The translations under genes and the position numbers were made by a program. Under the pieces are notes generated by a model. It had not been told where the DNA came from. It searched no databases and saw nothing but the letters and a program-made list of their open reading frames with translations. From Sclerurus mexicanus (lineage: Eukaryota > Chordata > Aves > Passeriformes > Furnariidae): a DNA stretch of 64,000 bases. Where the stretch lies: assembly GCA_013396755.1 (NCBI GenBank), contig VWZF01002968.1, positions 2,260,407-2,324,406 on the forward strand. The letters are read 5' to 3'. Positions 24,801 through 34,295 of this stretch are shown piece by piece; positions within the stretch are counted from its first letter, which is position 1, and each line of letters begins with the position of its first letter.

Positions 24801-25760
24801 TGCATTTAAACTTTCAGTCTGAAGATCTAACAAGGGGATTGAGCAGCTGGCAGAGTAGGCCTGATATGGAACATGACAAAGTTTAAATTGTTGATTTTTC
24901 ATTATCATGTTCCTTTTTATTGTAGTTTGAACGTGAATACCCAAAGCTCTGCAAGTCAGATTAAAGCACAGGCACCATCAATGCATGCCAAGGCTCTGCT
25001 TCCAGGACTGTGAAAGGATGCCAAGCCATTCTGCTTTCAATTACGCAAGTATTATGCCTCCTGCTCCAAAGAGTGTAATCACAGATTTGACCTTTGGCTT
25101 TTCCTTGCCGTCCGTTTCCCGTGGGGTTTAGGGTAAGAGCACCCCAGCTTCAGTCTGCCTGGCACTGCTGCAGTCAAGCTGACGTGCTGACACAGCCTGG
25201 TTACCAGGGGTAAGTATCAGGAAGCAGTTTTGTGCTGCTTACAGAGGTTTGGAATGTGTTTCTGCTCACTTCACTGACTGGTCAAGAGATTCATGTGCTC
25301 CCTCCCTTTTCTACTGCTTCTGCTTTTAGTTTGGTGGGCTGTCATCTGGGTTAGGGCCCTTCTGCACTGCTCACTTGTCCCGTCTCAGCAGGAAAACAAC
25401 AAGCAGCTCTGAGTGTGGACACTGACATGGAGGAGGAAGAGAGGGGACAGGCTGCAGGATCCTCTTGTGTGAGACTGGGGAGGAGAAGTGCTTAAAGAAT
25501 GCAACATGCTCAGATAGTACAGAAGATGGAGCAGTCTGTATCTCAGGCTGGCAGAGGGGAGAGGGCTGCAGGAATCCAGCAACTGGAGTCCCATTGTAAA
25601 GTCACATTTCCTGACTAACACAACATACGCAGGAAGAGGAGGCGGTGGGGATATAACAGTGAAATAACCCTTGTAACTGTGATGCCAGACTGACTGAAGA
25701 TTAGTGTTGCCACTTGGTTTGTGGTTTTTGATCAAGTCCATCCCTGTGTGGTTCTGTCCC

Positions 25761-25812
25761 ATATATATATATATATATATACACACACATATACATGCAC
25801 ACACACATATAT
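25761..25812. repeat. (TA)n/(CA)n compound microsatellite
   Basis: A run of AT dinucleotides passes into ACACAC and then interrupted CA/TA units up to about 25812. A simple sequence repeat that creates spurious open frames on both strands. Likely length-polymorphic. Confidence 0.95.
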
Positions 25813-28578
25813 AAAAATACGTATTTGTTTCTACATTTATTTTGCTCAACACTCATCTAATAAAGCTTCCCCTCACCAGCTGCTGCCCTGTCTCGCAGCA
25901 GCAGTTTATTAGTGGGAAAGGGACGTGGCAAAGCAGCAGTTTACTCATGGAGAAAGGTTGTGACAGGAGCCTGTCCCTGTGACAGCAGAGCCAATGCAGG
26001 GACCTGTCATTGAGCAGTGGGAAGCAGGAATGTTGAACAGTTTGTAGCTGGGGACCAGAAAAGAACTGGCTGAGAGAAATGTCTGCTGCTTGTGCTGCTC
26101 TTGGATAAACAGGAACATTTAGAGAAAGACAGCTTAAAAAATGATGACCACATCTCTATCTTAGCCCTATCTCCTGCTGGCAAAGGCTTGTGTGGTGTCT
26201 CTGCTTGGAATATCTGCAGTTGCAAAAAGCACAGGCTTGTTGCAGGTACATGCACTTCTGTTGGGAAAAAGTAATGTAGGTGAAGGTATGTGACTTTTTT
26301 TAAATGCTGTAAAAGAGGCAAGTTAATCATAGCTTAAACTTGGAGGAGGAGAAAAAGCACTCACAGGGTACAACTTTGTTCAGTGCTAAACATGCAGTAA
26401 CTCCAGAAAAAAAGCTAATGAAGGGTATTCTCACCTTAAAAGACAGCAGCTTTCTCCTGCTTTAGACTGATTTCAAAAGAAGTTGTTTTGAGTCATGCTG
26501 CAACTCAATTTGGAAGCTGATGTTCTGGGAGACAGGTGGTCAGTACCTTGCCTCTGTGTGGGGGCAGCTTGTGGAGGGCATTTCTGGCTGCCTTGAGCAT
26601 TCTCAGACCTTTTTGACTACGGATAGCATGATAAATCCTGACAAATTGATCTGGAATCAGAGAGACAGGCAGAGACTAATGAAGAGAAAGAGACAGAAGT
26701 TGTGCTGCTTTTAGACCTTTTTTCCTACTGAAGGAAACAAGCAGAAGGGCCACCCCAATTTCTTGGCTTTTTAAGCAGCTTGCTGAAATTAACTGCTAGG
26801 TTTGTGAGCTGTGATATGGTCACACCAGTCTTCTCTTTCTGAGAGAAACCTGGCCCAGTGTGCAGCCTTTATGAGAGCTGGCTGAGCCTGGATATTAGGA
26901 GAAAGTTGTTACTTTTGAAAAAAACAGGCACTTAGCTCAAGTTTCCATGAATGTGTGGTGATGGAGTTTTAACAGATAGGAGAGTGTGCCCATTTTCACA
27001 TTCAGTGATGTACGTGGCCTCATCTATAGTCTCCTTTTCCAAAGCTCTTCACAAATTTAACAAAAATTATTTAACTTCATCAAGGAGTTGCAATTTTGAT
27101 GACAAAAATTTATAGGAATGAGTCTCATTGAACCCAGAATTAACATTAAGAAAACTGAAAGTCTTCCTTGTTAAAGAACAAGAACCATTTAAGCTGAGAG
27201 GTTCTAGAGGGAAGAGGTAGCTTTGGGGAAGTTGATGACATCCCTTCACTAAAAGACCATTTCCCTTCTCCACTGTGCCTCACAGCTGCTTTGCCTCTAT
27301 TTTACAATGTTGTTATGCTTATCAACTGTCCTCTGTAGCAAACAGAAAATACAAGGCAGTCTTTCAATTTGTTTTTTTTTTTTCTTTTGAAAAGTGACAA
27401 GTCCTTAACGTAATATACAATGCTAATGTCAGTACAGTGGGACTGAAGGTTGCTAAGAGGGATACTTGGGCTCTCTGTGGGCTTTGCCACTGTTGAGCAC
27501 ACAGATGCTGTTGTGGGCCCTCTGACATGTGTCAGAGAACCAGTCTGTCTGTGTGCTCTCAGGCAGGTACTTCTTGGTGCAAGAGGGCAGAAGACTGTGA
27601 CAATTTCTGATCACAGGAAAAAAAATGGAAACTGCAGTAGGAATGTTTGGTGTTTGAATTTAACTGATTTCCCTTTCAGAGCTGGTAGAAAGACTCCCTG
27701 CCCCTTTTTGCAAGCAGCATACTTGGCTATTCGACCAACCGTATGTTTCTATTCCCCTATTTAAACCTCCTCCCAAAATTGCCTTTGATGGTTGGAGAGG
27801 GATGCTTTCTTCGAACTGTGTTTTGTGTTTCAGACAGAATATCATTCCCATTCTTATGCATTTTCTATTTGTTGACAACATATGACTGCAGTGTCCTAGG
27901 AAATGAAATCTGTTGAGTATGTCTCTAGTACTCTCCTTGACTAAAAAATTTGACTTATATCAATATATGTAACACTCTATATATTGATCATAAACTTACA
28001 CAATATAATAACTTTGTTGTGCTGAGATGTTCTATTACTTAGCACAGTAAACAAGCTCCCAGTGCCTACCAAACAAGTATTGAAACTAGAGATACTGGTA
28101 GGTGAATGCAGTTCTGCCTAGGAACTATTTCTGCACTTAATACTGGAGGAAGTGATTGTGAAAGAATGACTTGCGCAAAATACTTAGATCAGCCTTTCCA
28201 GCAATAGGAGCTGACTGACAAAAGGAGAGGGACTGACACTGAATTTCAGCTTGCAAAGAAGAGAGAACAACAACAATCTGTGCTCATTTTTGTGTCCCCA
28301 GTCAGTAGCACGGCTAGAATTGGTTGAAATGTGAGTTTGAAGGGCATGCCATGCGTGCCGAGCAATCCTGAACTCTTCAGAAGCCATGATTTCCTTAGGG
28401 GAGCCTCCACTAAAGAGAAGCCATGCAAACTGGTATGCTTCACTGGCTGAGTAGTTAAAGGACTCTGGAAACTGTGAACATAAAGTTTTGTTTGAGAACA
28501 AGTTGAACCATTTTCTCACTTCAGGATTGTCGCCTCATCAGACCTGCCAAAAATTTCCAGCTTTTTTTGTGTTTGCAG

Positions 28579-28647
28579 GTATGAGGTGACCATTTGGATG
28601 CCTGAGTATGTGGTCAGGAGACTGAAACACAGCATGCAGTACACGAG
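28579..28647 (+). other. Candidate 5' leader exon of the first TLR2 gene
   Basis: A 69-base segment is bounded by a strong acceptor (T-rich tract then GTTTGCAG ending at 28578) and a consensus donor (GAG|GTAAGT at 28648). It lies 1.8 kb upstream of the acceptor of the TLR2 coding exon (30417). Vertebrate TLR2 genes usually have one or two non-coding exons before a single coding exon, so a UTR exon fits. It is also open for 22 codons in one frame. Prediction from splice motifs only. Confidence 0.4.
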
Positions 28648-29178
28648 GTAAGTAATTAACCTCTGCTTGTTCGGGTTTGTGGGTACTGTTGGTCTGCAGT
28701 ACTGGAACTGTTTACAGTTAAAACTTGTGAGCTTCACAATGGCAAAATGTTCTTTGGCCCCTGTGGCGTGAAACACAGCCCTTCTTTACTTTGAAATCAA
28801 TATTGTTCTAATTATATCCAGTGTTTATAGGGTGGCGGTAACATCCAATTCCCACCTATTAATGGTGTTGTTTTACGGAAAAGAGTGATAGACTTGTTTT
28901 GTTACATATCAGCTTGTTCTGCCTTGCCAGTAAAGAATGTAAATTGTTTATACAGTGTACAAAAGGGTGTGGCAGGAGCCTATGCAGCTCTGCTTTTAGA
29001 AGCCCTGAGGCTGGTGAGACTCCATGCAGGGGAACCCCACTTCTCTTTCAGGACAGTTTGTGGTGTTGGAAGCTGCAGCCCACTCAAAGGACCGGAAGGG
29101 AGAGTGTGCTCTCTTTGGGCTTCTGCCTGCCAGGTAGCCATACAAAATAGGCAGGTTGACACTGCAAAGACTGTGAGC

Positions 29179-30105
29179 ATTTGGAATCACAGAATCACTT
29201 TGGTTTAAAAAGACCCTTAAGATCATGGAGTCCAACCATTAACCAAACACTGCCAAGTCCACCAGTAAACCATGTCCCTAAGCACCATGTCTACATGTCT
29301 TTTAAATACCTCCAGGGACAATGACTCCACCACTTCCCTGGTCAGCCTGTGCCAGTGCTTGACCACACTTTCTGTGATGAATTTTTTTCTTAATATCCAA
29401 TCTAAACCTCACCCGGTGCAACTTGAGGCCATTTCCTCTTGTCCTGCCACTCATTACCTGGGAGAAGAGACCAATCCTCTGACTACTGCCTCCTTTCAGG
29501 TAGTTGCAGAGAGTGATAAGGTCCCCTTTGAGCCTCCCTTTCTCCAGGATAAACAACCCCAGGTCCCTCAGCTGCTCCTCATAAGACTTACTTTCTAGAC
29601 CCTTCACTGTCTTCATTGGCCTTCTCTGGACACACTCCAGAACTTCAGTGTCTTTCTTGAAGTGAGAGGCCCAAAACTCAAAACAGGATTTGAGGGACAG
29701 TTTCACCAGTGTCAAGTACAGGGGTACAATCACCCTGGTCCTGCTGGGCACTCTATTTCTGATAGAGGCCAAGATGCAATTGACCTTCTTGTCCACCTGG
29801 GCACACTGCTAGCTCATGTTCAGATGGCTGTCGACTACAACCTCTGTATCCTTTTCTGTTGGGCTGCTTTCCAGCCACTCGTGCAGCGCTGCACGGGGTT
29901 GTTGTGACCCAAGCACAGCACATGGCACTTCACTTTATTGAGCCTCATGCAATTGGGCTCGGCCCATGGATCCTTCCAACCCAAATCCTTCTGTAGAGCC
30001 TCCTTACCCTTCAGCAGATCAACACTCCCCCCACCCCCCCAGTCTTGTCTGCACACTGACGAAGTGTGCACTCAATCCCTTGTCTAATTCACTGATGATC
30101 TAACC
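29179..30105 (-). mobile_element. CR1 LINE fragment, antisense, between candidate TLR2 leader exon and coding exon
   Basis: The + strand starts with the reverse complement of the CR1 3' end (AATCACAGAATCACTTTGG, then AAGATCATGGAGTCCAACC) and runs upstream through the end of the reverse transcriptase ORF. On the minus strand, 29302-29796 stays open for 164 codons with CR1 protein text such as LTLVKLSLKSCFEFWASHFKKD cut short here to its core LKSCFEFWASHFKK, plus ECVQRRPMKTVKGLE. It is 5'-truncated. It is better preserved than the copy at 4.15 kb, so probably younger. It is not a host gene. Confidence 0.92.
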
Positions 30106-30417
30106 ATCTTCCCCTGTGAGGGCTGAAACATCCAGCTGAAGCTTCTTTGCTGAGAGAGATGAAAGAGGCAAGAGTCATAATGAATGTGCATATGAAAAGG
30201 TGGGACATTAAGAATGCTCCTTTATGACTGTTGAGATGTGATATGGCTGTACTCCAGAGATGAGCAGTCCACCATATTTACAGGGCTGAGAAGCTGAAGT
30301 AGGAGAGGAAGACTGACATCACAGGATAGCTCTTACCAAAAAAAAAAATTAAATAGGTTTCAGTTGCTGTTCAAAACTAAACTTTGACATTACCTTCTTT
30401 TTATTTGTTTTCTACAG
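30106..30417 (+). other. Intron end before the first TLR2 coding exon
   Basis: No repeat or open frame is seen. It ends in a pyrimidine-rich tract and TTTTCTACAG (30417), a good acceptor five bases before the TLR2 start codon. Confidence 0.7.
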
Positions 30418-30421
30418 CAAA

Positions 30422-32803
30422 ATGTCCAAACAAACAAAACACAAATCAAGACCTACATACACCTGGCGAGTGTGGGCCATCTACATGGTCTTAGTCGCAA
30501 ACCTCTCTGAACAGCAAATGCTGAAGGAGGCTTGTCCTGCCTGTGATGCTGCTCAGCTTTGCAACTGCTCCTCTATGGGCTTGGACTTCATTCCTCCAGG
30601 GCTCACGGCCAAAATCACAGTGTTAAACTTGGCCCACAACAGGATAAAGCACATCCGATCCCGGGACCTGCAGCAGGCTGTGAACCTGAGAGCCCTGCTG
30701 CTGCAGTCCAATGAAATCAGCTCCATAGATGAAGACTCCTTTCAGTCCCTCGTAAACCTGGAGCTCTTGGACTTATCAAATAACAGCTTGGCTCACTTGT
30801 CCCCTCTTTGGTTTGGGCACCTTTTTTCTCTCCAGCACCTCCACCTGCAAGGCAATTTGTACAGAGACCTGGGAGAAAGCTCTCCCTTTTCTAGCCTGAG
30901 GAACCTGAGCTCTCTCCACGTGGGCAACCCACGGTTCTCCGTGATAAGGCAAGGGAACTTTGAGGGTGTTGAGTTTCTCAACAAGTTGTGGATTGATGGT
31001 CACAATCTCAGTCAGTATGAGCAGGGAAGTTTGAAATTGATTAAGAAGATAAAACACATGATCATAAACCTAAGAAATAGTAATATATTCTCAGAAATTG
31101 TTAGGGATGTTCTGCACTCTGTCACTTGGCTAGAGGTGAGAGAAATCATATTAGCGGTTGAAACAAAAAGCTTGGTGCAGAACTCTACAGGTCCTTTTAG
31201 GATACAAAAACTTACATTTAAAGATGCTTTCTGCACAGATGAGTCTCTTAGCCGAATGTTAGTATTATTGAAGAACATCACCTCTATAAAAGAGATAGAA
31301 GCAATTGATTGTGAGCTTGAGGGAAGGGGAGAGTGGAACACTAAAGAAATTGCAAGCAGTGGGGAAAGTTCTGTTGAAACAATATCAATAATAAATGTAA
31401 GGATTCAGAATTTTCATTTGTTTTTTGACCTCAATGGTATGGAGTCACAAATAAACAAACTGAAAAGACTCACTATTACAAGCTCTAGAGTTTTCATGGT
31501 AGCATGCAAGCTTGCAAGGCATTTTTCATCACTTCTGTATCTGGACTTTAATGATAATTTGCTTGTAAATAATCGTTTAGATGAGACAATCTGTGAATAT
31601 GCCTGGCCTTCATTGCAAACTTTAAATCTAAGTCAAAACTCTCTAAAATCTCTGGAAGAGACTGCAAAATATGTATCTCGTCTACCCAAACTGAATAATC
31701 TTGACATTAGCCAAAATAATTTTGGTGATATTCCAGATTCATGTGAATGGCCAAAAAACCTGACATATTTAAACCTCTCTAGCACTCAAATTCCTAAAGT
31801 AACGACCTGCATTCCCCCAACACTGGAAATTTTGGACGTTAGTGCTAACAACCTGAAGGAGTTTGGACTGCAGCTGCCATTTCTGAAAGAGCTGTACCTC
31901 ACAAAAAACCAGCTGAAGACCCTGCCTGGTGCTGCACCCATTCCAAACTTAGTGGTCCTGTCCGTCAGAAGAAACAAACTCAACAGTTTCTCCAAGCAGG
32001 AGTTTGAGTCGTTCAAGAGAATGCAGCAGCTGGATGCCAGTGATAACAACTTCATCTGCTCCTGTGATTTCCTCTCCTTCATCCACCGCCAGGCTGGGAT
32101 ATCCCAGGTGCTGGTGGGGTGGCCGGACAAGTACGTCTGCGACTCTCCGCTGGCGGTGAGAGGGGCACAGGTTGGAGCTGTTCACCTCTCCCTGATGGAG
32201 TGCCACAGGTCCCTCGTGGTGTCATTGATCTGCATCCTGGTGTTCCTGGTCATCCTCATCCTCGTGGTCGTCGGCTACAAGTACCACGCGGTCTGGTACC
32301 TGAGGATGACGTGGGCGTGGCTCCAAGCCAAGCGGAAACCCAAGCGAGCCCCCCCGAAGGACATTTGCTACGATGCTTTTGTCTCCTACAGCGAGAATGA
32401 CTCCAACTGGGTGGAAAACATAATGGTGCGGGAGCTGGAGCAGGCCTGCCCTCCCTTTCGGCTCTGCCTCCATAAGCGGGACTTTGTGCCTGGGAAGTGG
32501 ATTGTGGACAACATCATCGACTCCATTGAGAAGAGCCACAAAACGCTCTTTGTGCTGTCTGAGCACTTTGTGCAGAGTGAGTGGTGCAAATACGAGCTGG
32601 ACTTCTCACATTTCCGTCTCTTTGATGAGAACAATGATGCTGCAATTCTTGTCCTCCTGGAGCCCATCCAGAGCAAAACTATTCCCAAGAGGTTCTGCAA
32701 GCTGCGGAAGATCATGAACACAAAGACCTACCTGGAGTGGCCTCTTGAGGAAGAGCAGCAGCAGATGTTTTGGGAAAACCTGAAAAGAGCCTTGAAGTCA
32801 TAG
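30422..32803 (+). CDS. TLR2A: Toll-like receptor 2, first tandem copy (793 aa)
   Basis: Single-exon CDS for a cell-surface receptor of bacterial lipopeptides that acts with TLR1/TLR6-type partners and signals through MyD88 to NF-kB. The start at 30422 lies 4 bases inside the exon after an acceptor at 30417. A hydrophobic signal segment (WRVWAIYMVLVANL) follows a basic N-terminus. Leucine-rich repeats fill residues about 60-540, with a cysteine-rich C-cap (FICSCDF...YVCDS...LMEC). A transmembrane helix lies at about 596-618 and a TIR domain at 648-790, with YDAFVSYSENDSNWV at 650, the BB-loop RDFVPG at 686-691 and the FW box at 783-784. BB-loop proline P690 matches the residue essential in mammals. 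The length equals my recollection of chicken TLR2 type 1, hence the A label; the subtype call is tentative. Residues 217-427 differ strongly from the second copy while the rest is nearly identical. Confidence 0.97.
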   Translation: MSKQTKHKSRPTYTWRVWAIYMVLVANLSEQQMLKEACPACDAAQLCNCSSMGLDFIPPGLTAKITVLNLAHNRIKHIRSRDLQQAVNLRALLLQSNEISSIDEDSFQSLVNLELLDLSNNSLAHLSPLWFGHLFSLQHLHLQGNLYRDLGESSPFSSLRNLSSLHVGNPRFSVIRQGNFEGVEFLNKLWIDGHNLSQYEQGSLKLIKKIKHMIINLRNSNIFSEIVRDVLHSVTWLEVREIILAVETKSLVQNSTGPFRIQKLTFKDAFCTDESLSRMLVLLKNITSIKEIEAIDCELEGRGEWNTKEIASSGESSVETISIINVRIQNFHLFFDLNGMESQINKLKRLTITSSRVFMVACKLARHFSSLLYLDFNDNLLVNNRLDETICEYAWPSLQTLNLSQNSLKSLEETAKYVSRLPKLNNLDISQNNFGDIPDSCEWPKNLTYLNLSSTQIPKVTTCIPPTLEILDVSANNLKEFGLQLPFLKELYLTKNQLKTLPGAAPIPNLVVLSVRRNKLNSFSKQEFESFKRMQQLDASDNNFICSCDFLSFIHRQAGISQVLVGWPDKYVCDSPLAVRGAQVGAVHLSLMECHRSLVVSLICILVFLVILILVVVGYKYHAVWYLRMTWAWLQAKRKPKRAPPKDICYDAFVSYSENDSNWVENIMVRELEQACPPFRLCLHKRDFVPGKWIVDNIIDSIEKSHKTLFVLSEHFVQSEWCKYELDFSHFRLFDENNDAAILVLLEPIQSKTIPKRFCKLRKIMNTKTYLEWPLEEEQQQMFWENLKRALKS
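30459..31069 (+). repeat. 5' homogenised tract shared with second TLR2 copy (38226-38836)
   Basis: By direct reading, about 610 bases match the second copy with only three differences: two adjacent to the signal peptide (codon 25 GTC against TTT) and one silent G/A at 30871. Similarity falls abruptly after ATCATAAAC at 31069. Confidence 0.93.
31703..32773 (+). repeat. 3' homogenised tract shared with second TLR2 copy (39467-40537)
   Basis: By direct reading, 1,071 bases match the second copy without any difference I can see. The tract covers the last leucine-rich repeats, C-cap, transmembrane helix and TIR, and stops at the FW box, nine residues before the end of the protein (ENLKRALKS here against FNLKVALKS there). 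Confidence 0.93.
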
Positions 32804-34283
32804 AGAAAGTCAGCAGCTCCCATTTCGACATATTTCTGCACAAGGCTATATATCATTGTTTCTTTCTGCTAAGAATTGTTTCTTTCTTATTTTTTTTCTA
32901 ATTATAGGTAGTTTTGTTGCGTATTGAAATAATTGTCATGTTACTAGTTGAGAAAGGTCCCCTTTAGGTTTTTCTGTGATTTGATGCCCTGTTCTTTCAA
33001 AATCCCTGCCAATATCTATTTGGAAGCTATGTTGGACTATATAATGTTTATTAAATACATTTAGCTGAATGGAGGGTATCTCTGTAATTTTTTCTCCTGT
33101 TACCACTATCCTGAACTAGTTTCTGCCAATGCTTTTGTAATTTACAAATTAAATTAAAAGCCAAGGACTTCAATCAATACTCCCATGTGTCCATCTCTTC
33201 CTGTGAATGCTTGTTTGTCCCTTTGCAGTCATTACCACTTTCTCTTCTACCTACTCACAGAAATAACTGAAGCCTTCTATTTGTGGGGTGTGAGACTGTG
33301 TTTCTAATGTGTGGGCTAGATGATGTTGCAGACTTGCTTTCGCTCTTCTACTTTGCAGAGCACATTTTTGTAATCACTGGGCCATTCGCCCCTTACAGCT
33401 CTACTTAGCTTCCTTTATAGCAGGTGAAGAAATCACAATGACAAGAGGCAGTTCATCTCTCTACTTCAGTTTGAGATATCTCCTAGAACAACTGTAGTGC
33501 TCTTCAGCAATTACAGAGGCAGTCTAGACAAACAGGTAGATACAGATGTTTGTATTAAGACAGCAGGTCACACTCTGAGTGCCTGGATTTTGTGTGTTTT
33601 ATTGTTTCTTGTGGGGACCTTAAATTGTCTCTGAGGGACTTAGGTTTGGTTTCTCTGCCTTGACACTTCCATGTTCCCCTTTGCTTGTGTTGGTGGAGCT
33701 TAAGTACAGGCGAGTTGAGATGAATCTTGATTAAACTTAAGATGTGCAATCCTTTTGTGGTGATAAACCAAAGCATTGGCATATGGGCTGAGTGAATATT
33801 TGAAAAATAGCAAAATTTGCTTATACATACATCTATTGGTATACTTGTATGTGCTTACACATGTGTATATCTTCACACTCCTGTATGTGTACATGTATCT
33901 ACACATGAGATGATGGCTTCTGTGGGTGTAGCCCGCAGACACCACTTTCAGTTCTACTTTCCTGTTATGATTTTATCTCTAGGGCTAGTCCAAAGTCTGC
34001 TACAAAGGGATTTTTCTGTTGACTCTCTTGAAGAAAAATGGCCCAGGGGCTAATCAAGGCTGAACTCTAGGTGGGTGATGAGTGAATCATCTGAGAGCAA
34101 ACAGTGAGCACTGATAAAACAGATCAGGAGACTGCATGCCTAGCAGTAAGAAGGGAAATAAGTCTTGCCAGTCATTACAAAGAGTAGGTCAAAGAGAGAT
34201 GTAGGAGAAGCCTTCATTTTCATACAGTACACTCTTAGCATAAACCCACTACTACTACTCTTATGTCAATCAGATCACGTAGA

Positions 34284-34295
34284 GGGGAATTCCCC
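34284..34295. promoter_or_regulatory. Palindromic NF-kB-like site
   Basis: GGGGAATTCCCC is a perfect 12-base palindrome matching the kappaB consensus in both directions, of the type preferred by p50/p52 homodimers. It lies 1.5 kb after the first TLR2 stop and 3.9 kb before the second start. TLR2 is NF-kB-inducible in mammals. Function here is inferred from sequence only. Confidence 0.35.

Larger units (their letters stand above)
8701..28578. other. Intergenic sequence between TMEM131L and TLR2, no gene recognised
   Basis: About 20 kb in which I can support no protein-coding gene. Open stretches are short and overlap on both strands; the longest is 208 codons on the minus strand at 12082-12708, with no domain or family resemblance. 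The part from about 12.1 to 15.9 kb is more GC-rich than its surroundings. TLR2 promoter and leader exons are expected in the right-hand portion but only one candidate could be found (28579-28647). Confidence 0.6.

Noticed and set aside
25385..25852. 155-codon minus-strand frame
   Set aside because: It runs through the TA/CA microsatellite, giving alternating Ile-Tyr and Val-Cys residues.
29302..29796. 164-codon minus-strand frame as a host gene
   Set aside because: It is the end of a CR1 reverse transcriptase ORF with its 3' UTR.
32222..32566. Long minus-strand frames inside both TLR2 TIR regions (also 39986-40330)
   Set aside because: They mirror conserved sense coding and recur in both copies only because the sense DNA is identical.
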